Counted from the stretch's first letter, positions 22,317-30,010 are shown. The stretch: 64,000 nucleotides of DNA from Paenibacillus sp. URB8-2 (GCF_013393385.1 NZ_AP023239.1:744001-808000); one strand, 5' to 3'. The notes: generated from the sequence alone by a model not told the origin. Made by a program: numbers and translations.

Positions 22317-22336
22317 TAGTATCCAAATTGATACTA
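22317..22336. promoter_or_regulatory. Palindromic operator candidate for the HxlR regulator
   Basis: TAGTATC-CAAATT-GATACTA, a perfect 7-bp inverted repeat in the divergent intergenic region. It ends at the ribosome binding site of the HxlR gene, so binding would repress its own gene and probably the divergent oxidoreductase. Confidence 0.6.
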
Positions 22337-22348
22337 AGGAGGATTTGT

Positions 22349-22726
22349 ATGCGAAACCGAAAAAACGGATATGGCGAATGCCCGAATGATCAGGGCTGCC
22401 CGGTTGAATATACGCTGGATGTGATAGGGGGAAAATGGAAGGGGGTTCTGTTGTACCACCTGATCGAAGGAACCAAAAGGTTCAACGAGTTCAGACGAAT
22501 CTGCCCTGCCGTTACCCAAAGAATGCTGACCCTGCAGCTGAGAGAGCTGGAAGAAGACGGCGTGATCCACCGGGAAGTGTATCATCAGGTGCCGCCTAAG
22601 GTCGAATATTCGCTGACGGAGTTCGGGCGGACGCTGGTTCCGATTATTTTGCTGATGCGGGATTGGGGCGAGGTGTACAAAAAGAGACCCGGCTCCCCAA
22701 ACGGGCAGCTTCCTTCTCAGTCGTAA
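22349..22726 (+). CDS. HxlR-family transcriptional regulator
   Basis: A 125-residue winged-helix DNA-binding protein. The HxlR signature is clear: GCPVEYTLDVIGGKWK, then RFNEFRRICPAVTQRMLTLQ as the recognition region and GVIHREVYHQVPPKVEYSLT as the wing. Cysteines C11 and C17 lie just before the first helix, as in redox- or electrophile-sensing members (YodB/CatR/HypR). The ATG at 22349 follows AAGGAGG. It probably controls itself and the divergent oxidoreductase. Cys-based sensing is inference from position. Confidence 0.9.
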   Translation: MRNRKNGYGECPNDQGCPVEYTLDVIGGKWKGVLLYHLIEGTKRFNEFRRICPAVTQRMLTLQLRELEEDGVIHREVYHQVPPKVEYSLTEFGRTLVPIILLMRDWGEVYKKRPGSPNGQLPSQS

Positions 22727-22947
22727 CCGGGGTTCCCAAATAACGAGGGCGTCCCGATACGCATTAAGGATATCAGATGATCTCCCGGAAGAACGGAAGA
22801 TAGAGACAAGAAGACGACTGCAGATGAAGCGTCAGGAATGAAGGAAAGAGCGGGGAAATCGGCTTCCGCTGACGGTACTTTGTTGGTTTTTTGCCTGAAA
22901 GGGTAATATAATAGAGGTATAGGGCGGCAGGAGGAGAGGAGCCTGGA

Positions 22948-23211
22948 ATGGTCAAGATTGTGGCGCTTTGGTTTGCAATTATCAACATTATCGGCTATAT
23001 AGTCATGTCGGAGGACAAGGATAAAGCCCGCGGCAGAAGGGAACGTGTGCCGGAGAAAACGCTGTTTCTGCTGGCGGCGATCGGAGGGGCTCTCGGCGTG
23101 ATGACGGCCATGTACCGCAGACGCCACAAGACACGGCATCTTTCCTTTGTCATCGGCATTCCGGTGCTGGTGCTTCTGAACGTCCTGATGTACAGCTATT
23201 TTTTGCAATAA
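22948..23211 (+). CDS. DUF1294 small membrane protein
   Basis: An 87-residue membrane protein of unknown function with the DUF1294 layout: an N-terminal helix (VKIVALWFAIINIIGYIVM), a basic loop with RVPEKTLFLLAAIGGALG, a basic TAMYRRRHKTRH segment and a C-terminal helix. The ATG at 22948 is behind GGAGGAGAGGAG; a TATAAT box lies at 22907-22912. The region from 22727 to 22947 upstream holds no other gene that I can see. Confidence 0.82.
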   Translation: MVKIVALWFAIINIIGYIVMSEDKDKARGRRERVPEKTLFLLAAIGGALGVMTAMYRRRHKTRHLSFVIGIPVLVLLNVLMYSYFLQ

Positions 23212-23254
23212 ACCTTTCATTAGGAAGGACAAATTGAAAAAAGAGGTGGCGTAC

Positions 23255-23689
23255 ATGTTATTCTCTAAAATCTTGCTCGCCTATGACGGATCGAAAGCGG
23301 CCAACAAAGCGTTGGACCGCGCCATCGAACTGGCCAAGGTAACGCCGGGGTCCTCCCTGCATGTCGTACACGCATTTGAATTCCCGCGGTTTTTTATCGG
23401 GGAAGCTCTCGCGCCTCTCCCGGCTTCGGTCAACAAGGATTATTACGATTTGGCGGTGCAGACGACAGAAGAAGTGAAACGGCGGCTTGCGGATGAGGGG
23501 CTGAACGCGAAGGTAGAGCTGCTGCAGGGGGCGCCTGCGGAGACGATTTTGAAATACGCCAAGGATCAGGCGGTGGACGTGATCGTGATCGGCAGCCGGG
23601 GCCTCGGAGGCATTCGCGAGTTCGTGCTCGGCAGTGTCAGCCACAATGTGGTGCAGAGTGCGCGGATTCCGGTATTGGTCGTAAAATAA
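23255..23689 (+). CDS. Universal stress protein (UspA family)
   Basis: A 144-residue cytosolic protein with the Usp alpha/beta fold. It begins LFSKILLAYDGSKAANKA and ends with the ATP-binding G-2X-G-9X-G-S motif (GSRGLGGIREFVLGS) before the final IPVLVVK strand, so an ATP-binding UspFG/MJ0577-like member is expected. I prefer the ATG at 23255 (GAGGTGG upstream); an in-frame TTG at 23234 with AAGGAC is possible. It is 43 bases after the DUF1294 gene and ends with a strong terminator, so the two may be co-transcribed. Confidence 0.9.
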   Translation: MLFSKILLAYDGSKAANKALDRAIELAKVTPGSSLHVVHAFEFPRFFIGEALAPLPASVNKDYYDLAVQTTEEVKRRLADEGLNAKVELLQGAPAETILKYAKDQAVDVIVIGSRGLGGIREFVLGSVSHNVVQSARIPVLVVK

Positions 23690-23703
23690 AAACTTTGTAG
23701 TGA

Positions 23704-23732
23704 AAAGGAACGCTTCGGCGTTCCTTTTTTAA
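23704..23732 (+). terminator. Rho-independent terminator after the Usp gene
   Basis: GGAACGC-TTCG-GCGTTCC followed by TTTTTT. A separate 10-bp inverted repeat, GCGAAAAGAG / CTCTTTTCGC, lies at 23763-23801 between this and the end of the minus-strand nitroreductase. Confidence 0.9.
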
Positions 23733-23822
23733 TAACTAAGAGGGTACTACATTCCCGTACTTGCGAAAAGAGGCATGGAAACGAGTCTCTGCTCTTTTCG
23801 CGTTACGGTTCTATCGAGTTAT

Positions 23823-24395
23823 TTACAAATTAACGATGATGTCTTCCAGTTTCCGCTTCGGCACATGATGAACGCCTTGTTCGTCACGCCAATATTTGAT
23901 ATCCTGCGGGTCCGTCACTTCTTCCAGGACAACAACTTCCTTCGGTTTGCCAAGCGCAATAACCAGTATAACCTCGTATCGCTCCGGAATGTGCAGCGCC
24001 TCTGCTAAAGCCTGCTTATTGCTTGCGCCGAACATGCAGCCCCCGAGCCCCTTCTCGCAAGCGCCCAACAGGATGCTTTGACAAGCGATTCCATGATCCC
24101 AGAAAGGGTTGCCGCTTATCTCCTTGTCGCCCAGCACCACGATATAAGCCGAAGGCCGCTCGCCCTCCTCCGGTCCATCCCAATCCGTCAAATAACCCGC
24201 CCATCTCAGATGCGGAAAGATTAGGCTGTTCTTCTCATCATCATGAGAAAGGATGTACTTCAGGGATTGCAAATTGCCGCCGCTGGAAGACAGGCGCGCC
24301 AGATCAATCAGTTCCTCCAAAGTTTCCCGCTCAATTTTAACATCCTCATAAAACCTTCTGTACGTTCGGTTTTTCTTGACAAGCTCCTTAATCAC
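23823..24395 (-). CDS. Nitroreductase-family protein
   Basis: A 190-residue FMN-dependent oxidoreductase-like protein. The N-terminus VIKELVKKNRTYRRFYED and the SSSGGNLQSLKYIL segment are the FMN-binding features of the family; the middle has GACEKGLGGCMFGA and the C-terminus VILVIALGKPKE. The open frame extends much further upstream, but a GGAGG site places the start at the GTG at 24395. This gives the usual 180-200 residue length. Single gene; substrate unknown. Relatives act on nitro compounds or flavins, and some members lack clear activity. Confidence 0.85.
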   Translation of the reverse strand: MIKELVKKNRTYRRFYEDVKIERETLEELIDLARLSSSGGNLQSLKYILSHDDEKNSLIFPHLRWAGYLTDWDGPEEGERPSAYIVVLGDKEISGNPFWDHGIACQSILLGACEKGLGGCMFGASNKQALAEALHIPERYEVILVIALGKPKEVVVLEEVTDPQDIKYWRDEQGVHHVPKRKLEDIIVNL

Positions 24396-24629
24396 ATTCG
24401 ACAACCTCCATTTTATCGGCTCCATGTTCAGCCTGAGTAATCGACGGCCTTTAGCCGCCCGTCCTCGTAAAGAACACTTCATACTCTTAGTATTTCTATC
24501 AGTATACCATGTTTCACCTAGACTGGAATCTATAGCTTTCGCCCTTAACGGCCAGGGTAACGCGAACTTCTTGTTCAGAGGTGTCCAGGTTCTCGATGAC
24601 AATGAAGTTGTCGCCTATCTGGACAAGGG
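24396..24629. other. Gene-free stretch, possible decayed coding sequence
   Basis: Holds the promoter side of the minus-strand nitroreductase (a TATACT box on the minus strand at 24501-24506). From 24540, both strands read like degraded protein: plus FLFRGVQVLDDNEVVAYLDK, minus VQIGDNFIVIENLDTSEQE. Neither has a start or a ribosome binding site. The plus reading would join the Fn3-like remnant at 24630 through a frameshift. Confidence 0.35.
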
Positions 24630-24842
24630 GTCTTCGTCGCAACCGGGTATAACGTTTACCACAGCACCAACAAGTATTTCGGCTTCACGAAGGTGAACTC
24701 GTCGGCAATTACCGGTACGAGCTACAGCGCGGGCAGCTATGCTTCCGGCACGCATTATTTCCGGATTACCCCAATCGCCAACAACTATAAAGGGGGTACT
24801 CCAACGACGTTGTGGTTACCATCCCTTAAGTTCCGGAAGTGA
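24630..24842 (+). pseudogene. Fibronectin type III-like C-terminal remnant of a surface protein
   Basis: The frame before the TGA at 24840 contains ATGYNVYHSTNKYFGFTKV, TGTSYSAGSYASGTHYFRIT and PIANNYKGGTPTT. These are the C, E and F strands of a fibronectin type III module as found at the ends of secreted Paenibacillus proteins. There is no start codon or ribosome binding site. The upstream plus-strand reading is in another frame, consistent with a frameshift at about 24628. Probably a dead gene tail. Confidence 0.5.
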
Positions 24843-24847
24843 ATAAA

Positions 24848-24886
24848 AAATATCCCCGTAAGCATTCGCACTGCTTATGGGGAAGC
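24848..24886 (-). terminator. Terminator of the minus-strand redox operon
   Basis: On the minus strand, TCCCCATAAGCA / TGCTTACGGGGA encloses a 7-base loop and is followed by TATTTTTT. It lies about 90 bases beyond the end of the DUF1667 gene. Confidence 0.8.
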
Positions 24887-24975
24887 TTAGAAATATTATG
24901 ATTCTGCTGATAATTCTAGCAAAATTACGGCCTGATGTTAATATTGCGCAAGATAAAAAACGCGCGTGATGAAAA

Positions 24976-25386
24976 CTAACACCCTGCACCGGATATGTCA
25001 TGAGCAACTGATGATGATTGATCTTTCGCAACGCTTTTTGAACTGATGACATCAGTTCCGGTTCCCAGAATGCCGGCAATCAGCACTTCTCCTACTCTGA
25101 CGGGGGCCTTCACCCGGAGTTCCTTGACCAGCCGCATCCATTCGCCAATCCGTTCCTTCGGCAGCGGCTCACTGGAGCGAACTGGAAGGCGTTTGCAGAC
25201 ACCGCCCTCAATTGGAACCGTAGTTGTCACAATGCGGGAGGGGCAGAGGATTTCATCATGCGCATACCGTTTTCCCCGCTCACAGGAATACCCGGATATG
25301 TAGGTCACAACCCGATCCAGCGTATAGACGTCCAGGGGGCATTCCTTAGGGCAGACAATGCATGTAAGAGTGCTCTGTTTCATCAT
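24976..25386 (-). CDS. DUF1667 cysteine-rich protein
   Basis: A 136-residue cytosolic protein. The N-terminus has CIVCPKECPLDV and then YSCERGKRYAHDEILCPSRI, the cysteine pattern of DUF1667, likely an iron-sulfur or zinc site. A strand-rich segment TTTVPIEGGVCKRLPVRSS follows. DUF1667 proteins are usually encoded after two FAD dehydrogenases in Clostridia-like glpA/glpB clusters, as here, and are thought to be a small subunit of that complex. The start overlaps the end of the preceding gene by 4 bases, so it is translationally coupled. The last ~25 residues are low-complexity. Confidence 0.8.
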   Translation of the reverse strand: MMKQSTLTCIVCPKECPLDVYTLDRVVTYISGYSCERGKRYAHDEILCPSRIVTTTVPIEGGVCKRLPVRSSEPLPKERIGEWMRLVKELRVKAPVRVGEVLIAGILGTGTDVISSKSVAKDQSSSVAHDISGAGC

Positions 25387-26411
25387 CTGGCGATATGCCT
25401 CCCGTCTTGATGCTCGGGGTCGGACCCCGTCCGGCGGTACTTGTCAAGGATGAATCTGGCGGCAGAACGGCCGGCCAATCTTCCCTGGATGGTGACATAA
25501 TCGGCCAGACTATGGATGGACACCGCGTTCCCGCAAGCAAAGATTCCCTCGGCGCTTGTCTGCAGCCGCTCGTCAACGGCCAGACCGCAATTATCTTCGT
25601 CAATGGCAATTCCGGCTTGAAGAGCCAACTCATTCTCCGGGATAAGGCCGACGGAGAGGAGCAGCGCGTCGCACGGGATCAACGTTTCCGTACCCGCAAT
25701 TGGCTGCATCCGGCTGTCCACTTGAGCAAGCTGGACACCCTCCAGCCGGTCCTTCCCGATCGTGGAAGTGACGGTATGGCCGAGAAGGAGGGGGATGCCG
25801 AAATCGTCGAGGCATTGAATCACATTGCGGCCCAGACCGGAAGGAGCAGGCATGGCTTCGACAACAGCGACAACCTCGCTTCCCTCAAGCGTCAACCGGC
25901 GGGCCATAATAAGCCCGACATCGCCCGATCCAAGGATGACCACACGCTTGCCGATGCGATATCCTTCCAGATTCATATAACGCTGAGCGCTGCCGGCTGT
26001 AAAAATCCCGGCCGGGCGGTCGCCCGGGATGCCGATGGCTTCCCGCGTACGCTCACGGCAGCCGGTAGCCAGCACGAGCGCCTCCGCCCCAATCTCCATG
26101 AACCCGTCGGCAGCATTGACTGCCTTGACGGTTCGCTTCCCCGATATTTCAAGCACAGTTGTATCTGTCTTGTACACAATATCCGACTGCCTGACGGATT
26201 CAATGAAGCGTTCGGCGTATTCGGGTCCGGTCAGTTCCTCCTTGAAGAGATGCAGGCCGAATCCGCTGTGGACACACTGCTGCAGAATTCCGCCTAATTC
26301 CCGTTCCCGTTCAAACAGGATAATGCGCCCTATTCCACTCTTTCTCGCTTCCAGCGCGGCAGCCAATCCCGCAGGGCCGCCGCCGATGACCGCAAGCTCA
26401 AACCGTTCCAT
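25383..26411 (-). CDS. NAD(P)/FAD-dependent oxidoreductase, second subunit of the redox operon
   Basis: A 342-residue flavoprotein. The FAD Rossmann motif is VIGGGPAGLAAALEARKSG near the start; a second dinucleotide motif VVILGSGDVGLIMARRL lies at ~155-171; and the C-terminal GIFACGNAVSIHSLADYVTIQ is a flavin-contacting GD-like motif. The GGILQQCVHSGFGLH segment places a cysteine near the flavin. It resembles the pyridine-nucleotide-disulfide-like subunit that pairs with a GlpA-like dehydrogenase and DUF1667. It probably passes electrons between the partner dehydrogenase and NAD(P). The substrate is unknown; no glycerol genes are nearby, so a glycerol-3-phosphate role is not supported here. 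Confidence 0.82.
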   Translation of the reverse strand: MERFELAVIGGGPAGLAAALEARKSGIGRIILFERERELGGILQQCVHSGFGLHLFKEELTGPEYAERFIESVRQSDIVYKTDTTVLEISGKRTVKAVNAADGFMEIGAEALVLATGCRERTREAIGIPGDRPAGIFTAGSAQRYMNLEGYRIGKRVVILGSGDVGLIMARRLTLEGSEVVAVVEAMPAPSGLGRNVIQCLDDFGIPLLLGHTVTSTIGKDRLEGVQLAQVDSRMQPIAGTETLIPCDALLLSVGLIPENELALQAGIAIDEDNCGLAVDERLQTSAEGIFACGNAVSIHSLADYVTIQGRLAGRSAARFILDKYRRTGSDPEHQDGRHIAR

Positions 26412-26432
26412 GCATTGCCTCCCGTCCGCCTG

Positions 26433-27875
26433 TCAAGGCATTGAATCAGACAAAAGCTCCGACCCGTTATTTTCATATAAAACCTCTTCCATGCGCCGGC
26501 CCAGCTCCTTAGCCAACAAGCTTGTAACCTTCGGCCCGCAGAAGCCGCCCTGACATCTGCCCATTCCGGCTCTCGTCCTGAGCTTGACGCCATTAACGGA
26601 ACATGCTCCCGGCACTCGGTTGATAGATTCGCGGATTTCCCCTTCGGTGACCTGCTCGCATCTGCATACGATGCTTCCGTAGCCGGGATGCTGCTGAATC
26701 CATTGGTTCCTCTCGTCGTTCGGTATGGACTTGAAAGAGACGATGCCGCCGCGATTCGGAACAAAGGCGGAGTTGCGTTTAAGAGCAAGCCCCATTCTGT
26801 CATAAATGGAAGCGATCATGTCCGCGATGTAAGCAGCTATTGCCGGAGAGCAGGTGAGGCCGGGGTTGTTGATGCCGGCGGCATGGATCAATCCTGTCAT
26901 CTCTTCCGATTCTTGGATCAGGAAATCGCCTGCGCTGCATTTGGCCTTTAGTCCCGCAAAAGAGCGAATGACCAGATGCTCCGGAATGCGGCTGGAGATT
27001 TTAAGAGCCGACTTCATCAGCTTTTCCATTTGTCCGGCCGTCGTTTTTTTGCTCGTACGGTCATCGGTTGGCTCCATGCTTGGCCCGATCATCACGTTGC
27101 TGTGAAGGGTGGGGATAAGGAAGACGCTTTTTTCTTTCTCGGACTTGCAGTGGGCTATGATGTGGCTGATCTGAAACTTGGCGCTGCGGTCGAGCACGGC
27201 GTATTGTCCACGCTTCGGCAGGATAGAAAAAGACTCCGAACCCGCCATCCGGTTAATAAGGTCCGTATTGATCCCGGCACAATTGATGACGGCCTTCGCT
27301 TCCAGTGTGCCGTCCGCAGTTTCAACTGCGATTCCGTCCTCCAGCGTCGCAAGTCCGATCACTTCTGTATTCAGTTTAAACTCCACACCATTCGCAGCTG
27401 CGTTCTCCGCCAGAGCGAAGCACAGCTCCCACGGATCAACGATTCCGCATCCCGGATTGAGCAGAGCCGACCCTACCCCTTCATTCAGGAAGGGCTCACG
27501 CTGCAAAGCTTCTTCCCTGCTGAGGACGCGGATGCCAGCAATGCCGTTGGCGGCTGCCCTTTTGCGAAGCTCCTCGATGGCAGCATCGTCTTCGTCGTCG
27601 AAACCGACAACCAGCATGTCGACGGGTTTGAACGCGACATCAAGCTCCCGGCACAGCGCCTCGAACATTTGCCTGCCCCGAAGAGTCAACCGCCCCTTAA
27701 GCTTGTCCGGCCGGGCGGTGTGCCCATTGTAGACGATGCCGCTGTTGGCCTTCGTCGCCCCGCAGGCAATCTCATTATTTTTCTCAAGCACGGTGATACG
27801 AAGCTGATATTTGGACAGTTCCCTGGCAACCGCGGTTCCAACAACTCCGGCACCTATGATGACGATATCGTACAC
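26433..27875 (-). CDS. FAD-dependent dehydrogenase with C-terminal BFD-like [2Fe-2S] domain (GlpA/LhgO-like)
   Basis: A 480-residue flavoprotein of the DAO family. The N-terminal FAD motif is IVIIGAGVVGTAVARELSKY; the substrate domain has a CGATKANSGIVYNGH loop and GAAGINNPG-like flavin contacts (HAAGINNPGLTCSPA). The C-terminal ~75 residues are a BFD-like iron-sulfur domain with C404, C406, C441 and C446 (VCRCEQVTEG...GRCQGGFCGP). It would oxidise a hydroxy acid, amino acid or polyol phosphate and hand electrons to the next subunit. The start is GTG at 27875 behind AAAGGAGG, 24 bases after the 66-aa gene. Annotation as glycerol-3-phosphate dehydrogenase is common for this family but not proven. 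Confidence 0.83.
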   Translation of the reverse strand: MYDIVIIGAGVVGTAVARELSKYQLRITVLEKNNEIACGATKANSGIVYNGHTARPDKLKGRLTLRGRQMFEALCRELDVAFKPVDMLVVGFDDEDDAAIEELRKRAAANGIAGIRVLSREEALQREPFLNEGVGSALLNPGCGIVDPWELCFALAENAAANGVEFKLNTEVIGLATLEDGIAVETADGTLEAKAVINCAGINTDLINRMAGSESFSILPKRGQYAVLDRSAKFQISHIIAHCKSEKEKSVFLIPTLHSNVMIGPSMEPTDDRTSKKTTAGQMEKLMKSALKISSRIPEHLVIRSFAGLKAKCSAGDFLIQESEEMTGLIHAAGINNPGLTCSPAIAAYIADMIASIYDRMGLALKRNSAFVPNRGGIVSFKSIPNDERNQWIQQHPGYGSIVCRCEQVTEGEIRESINRVPGACSVNGVKLRTRAGMGRCQGGFCGPKVTSLLAKELGRRMEEVLYENNGSELLSDSMP

Positions 27876-27899
27876 GCGTTCTTTCCTCCTTTCCGTGAG

Positions 27900-28100
27900 C
27901 TAATCGGTGATTTCCGGCTTGCCGGCCATACAATGATAAGAATCGCTTGTCCATCGCCGAAAATAACAGTTTAGGCAGGATACAGGTTCGTCCGACACCC
28001 ATTCCTCTTCTACATCGGGACGGAAGGAGGAGCAGCGCGATGCTTGTTCCACAGCCAGAAGGTCTTCGGATGAATAGGGGTCATGCTCATTCCCGCTCAT
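27900..28100 (-). CDS. Small cysteine-containing protein of unknown function (66 aa)
   Basis: Begins MSGNEHDPYSSEDLL and ends with a cysteine cluster, SCLNCYFRRWTSDSYHCMAG. The ATG overlaps the stop of the TiaS-like gene by 4 bases (ATGA), the classic sign of coupled translation, and 24 bases separate its stop from the dehydrogenase start. The CxxC-x(11)-C arrangement could bind a metal or iron-sulfur cluster. I do not recognise the family. An earlier in-frame start (28151) would lie deep inside the upstream gene and is less likely. Confidence 0.6.
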   Translation of the reverse strand: MSGNEHDPYSSEDLLAVEQASRCSSFRPDVEEEWVSDEPVSCLNCYFRRWTSDSYHCMAGKPEITD

Positions 28101-28864
28101 TGGCTTATTCTCTGCAGCAGATGAATCTGCTGCTTGGAGCAGGTCTGCCAAACGGGCGCCTGTTCCCCGGTTTCCAGCGGCTGAACAGGAATGACCGCTT
28201 GGCCTTCGGACAAGATGGATTTCACCATATTTCCCACGACCACCGTTGCATCCCCGCCCAGAAGGGCTCCATCAAGGCTTCTGATCCCATCCACCCCGGC
28301 GAGCGCGCAAAGCTCGGCTGCAGTAAGAATGGTTCCCGGCTCTCCGACCTTATGCTTATCTTTGAACGACCCGTCGTTGCCCCCTAGGCGCAGTCCCGCT
28401 CCGGCCATCGCCCCGATTACGCCTTGTCCGGTTCCGCCGTGTTCCGACAGGTGAATTCCAAGCTCCGACGCCAGAACGTATGCATCATTCTTGTCCAGCA
28501 CTTCCCGCTTGGCACGATAACCGTAGTCGATTAACCGCACAGGGTCTGCAAGCCGATCCGGGATTATGACGCATAGGCCGGGATCAGCCTCCGGCTCGCT
28601 CTCCGTTTCCAAATGCTGGACGCTGAAATCAATGACAGCCTGAAGATACTGAGGATCAATCTCCGCTTCAAAACACATCGAGCTGTTGTGTGAGGTATAT
28701 GGGATGTCCTCATGGAGCAGGAGCTGATGCCGGGTAATTCTGCTGGAGTTACCCCAGCCGTTGGATTTAATGGCCCGGGCTATATTTTTCGCTAAATCTC
28801 CTGTTCCCTTTATTCCTTTGGTCGTAAAATTATCCGTATCGTCAATACTCACCAATATTCGCAT
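28097..28864 (-). CDS. TiaS-like protein (IDDTDN motif), first gene of redox operon
   Basis: A 255-residue protein. The N-terminus MRILVSIDDTDNFTTKGIKG and the later EHGGTGQGVIGAMAGAGLRL resemble the kinase-like core of archaeal TiaS, the tRNA-Ile2 agmatinylcytidine synthetase, and its bacterial relatives of unknown function. It lacks the C-terminal OB-fold and zinc ribbon of true TiaS, and bacteria use TilS instead, so tRNA modification is not implied. The core may phosphorylate another substrate. Start: ATG at 28864 with GGAAGGCGAG upstream; the ATG at 28882 has no such site. The first gene of an apparent five-gene unit, with four 10-bp repeats just upstream. Confidence 0.65.
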   Translation of the reverse strand: MRILVSIDDTDNFTTKGIKGTGDLAKNIARAIKSNGWGNSSRITRHQLLLHEDIPYTSHNSSMCFEAEIDPQYLQAVIDFSVQHLETESEPEADPGLCVIIPDRLADPVRLIDYGYRAKREVLDKNDAYVLASELGIHLSEHGGTGQGVIGAMAGAGLRLGGNDGSFKDKHKVGEPGTILTAAELCALAGVDGIRSLDGALLGGDATVVVGNMVKSILSEGQAVIPVQPLETGEQAPVWQTCSKQQIHLLQRISQ

Positions 28865-28894
28865 AAGGTTCTCGCCTTCCATTGATTTTTAGTG

Positions 28895-28934
28895 TCTAAA
28901 TATATCTAAATATATCTTAATATATTTAAATATG
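28895..28934. repeat. Four tandem 10-bp AT-rich repeats upstream of the redox operon
   Basis: TCTAAATATA, TCTAAATATA, TCTTAATATA, TTTAAATATG in direct order, exactly 10 bp apart, ending about 30 bp before the TiaS-like start. One repeat per helical turn puts all copies on one DNA face. The region from 28935 to 29115 is otherwise without a gene I can see. Confidence 0.65.
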
Positions 28935-29116
28935 AATTATATCAGCAAACGACAATCCCAGAAGCGATAGGCTGCAACCGACACAATAATGTAATAAATC
29001 TTCCTATAAATAAGGAAGCAATTCTCACAAACCATTTTCAGGATGCAGACCAACTTCTTCAGGATATGGACAAGTTTTGAAGAAAGACATTCGCAATAAA
29101 GCGAAGAGAATCTGTC

Positions 29117-29162
29117 AAAAAGCGAACAATTTACCTGGAGGCTATGATAATGTTCGTGTTTA
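29117..29162. promoter_or_regulatory. PurR operator: inverted PurBox pair before purE
   Basis: AAAAAGCGAACAATT (box 1, CGAAC at 29123-29127) and ATGTTCGTGTTT (box 2, GTTCG at 29152-29156, reading AAACACGAACAT on the other strand). The inverted orientation and 24-base gap between cores match the Bacillus PurR operator. Confidence 0.75.
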
Positions 29163-29164
29163 AG

Positions 29165-29194
29165 TTGACATACGGTGTAGGGGGTTGTTAAACT
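29165..29194 (+). promoter_or_regulatory. Purine operon promoter
   Basis: -35 TTGACA (29165-29170), 18-base spacer with an extended TGT, and -10 TAAACT (29189-29194). It lies directly after PurBox 2 and 14 bases before the aptamer. Confidence 0.6.
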
Positions 29195-29207
29195 GAAGGC
29201 ATAAACA

Positions 29208-29276
29208 GCTCGTATAAATCCGGGGATAGGGCCCGGAAGTTTCTACCTGGGAACCGTAAATTTCCGGACTACGGGG
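29208..29276 (+). ncRNA. Guanine (purine) riboswitch of the purine operon
   Basis: P1 CTCGTA / TACGGG; then TAAATCC, a P2 hairpin (CCGGGGATAGGGCCCGG), GTTTCTAC, a P3 hairpin (CTGGGAACCGTAAATTTCCGG) and GACTACG. The C in GACUACG indicates guanine or hypoxanthine specificity. Confidence 0.93.
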
Positions 29277-29390
29277 AATTAAAAGACATAAGGCGACATC
29301 GCTTACGGTTTGTCCGGGAGAGTCGATGCTGTCCTTTTTCCTGTCGCCCCTTGAGGGGAATGCCCGGAAAATGTCTATTATTTCCTCCGC

Positions 29391-29436
29391 AGTCCGAATT
29401 TCCCGCAAAATACGTTTGGGAATCGGGCTTTTTTTG
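29391..29436 (+). terminator. Riboswitch-controlled terminator before purE
   Basis: AGTCCGAATTTCCC pairs with GGGAATCGGGCT and is followed by seven T residues. The 115 bases between aptamer and terminator hold the presumed antiterminator strand. Confidence 0.8.
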
Positions 29437-29524
29437 TGCGAATTATGGAAAACTATAGAGAAATGGGTCAAGATAGAGACGAGAGCTGATTTACCATTCA
29501 TATGAACGGAAGGCAGGTTGAACA

Positions 29525-30010
29525 ATGTCGGTGCAGGTAGCTGTCATCATGGGCAGCAAATCGGATTGGGAAACAATGCAGCATGCGTGTGCAGTGCTGG
29601 AAGAGCTTGAGATATCCTATGAGAAAAAAGTGGTATCCGCCCACCGTACGCCGGATCTCATGTTCCGCTATGCGGAGGAGGCCGCGGAGCGGGGCATCCG
29701 CGTTATTATCGCCGGCGCCGGAGGCGCGGCGCATCTTCCGGGCATGGTGGCCGCGAAGACGATTCTGCCCGTTATCGGCGTGCCGGTGCAGTCGAAGGCG
29801 CTGAACGGGCTCGATTCGCTGCTCTCGATCGTACAGATGCCGGGAGGCATACCGGTCGCGACGGTAGCAATCGGCAAGGCCGGCGCGGTCAATGCCGGGC
29901 TGCTGGCCGCGCAGATCATCGGAACGTTCGATCCCGAAGTGCAGCGCCGGGCGCAGCGCCGCCGGGACGCTATCCGCGACGAAGTGCTGGAAGGCAGCGA
30001 CGACCTATGA
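29525..30010 (+). CDS. purE: N5-carboxyaminoimidazole ribonucleotide mutase
   Basis: A 161-residue class I PurE, which converts N5-CAIR to CAIR in de novo purine synthesis. The signature motifs are [10 protein letters not shown] (9-18), SAHRTPD with H40, and [10 protein letters not shown] with H70, the last being the mobile active-site loop. An AAGGCAGG site precedes the ATG at 29525. It overlaps purK by 4 bases (ATGA). It opens the pur operon after the riboswitch. The purE-purK stretch is more GC-rich than the rest of the operon. Confidence 0.97.
   Translation: MSVQVAVIMGSKSDWETMQHACAVLEELEISYEKKVVSAHRTPDLMFRYAEEAAERGIRVIIAGAGGAAHLPGMVAAKTILPVIGVPVQSKALNGLDSLLSIVQMPGGIPVATVAIGKAGAVNAGLLAAQIIGTFDPEVQRRAQRRRDAIRDEVLEGSDDL

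Noticed and set aside
26433..27875. Anaerobic glycerol-3-phosphate dehydrogenase (glpA)
   Set aside because: Resemblance is at the family level only; there is no glpF, glpK or glpP nearby, so the symbol is not assigned.
28895..28934. CRISPR array
   Set aside because: The 10-bp repeats are contiguous without spacers and no cas gene is near.
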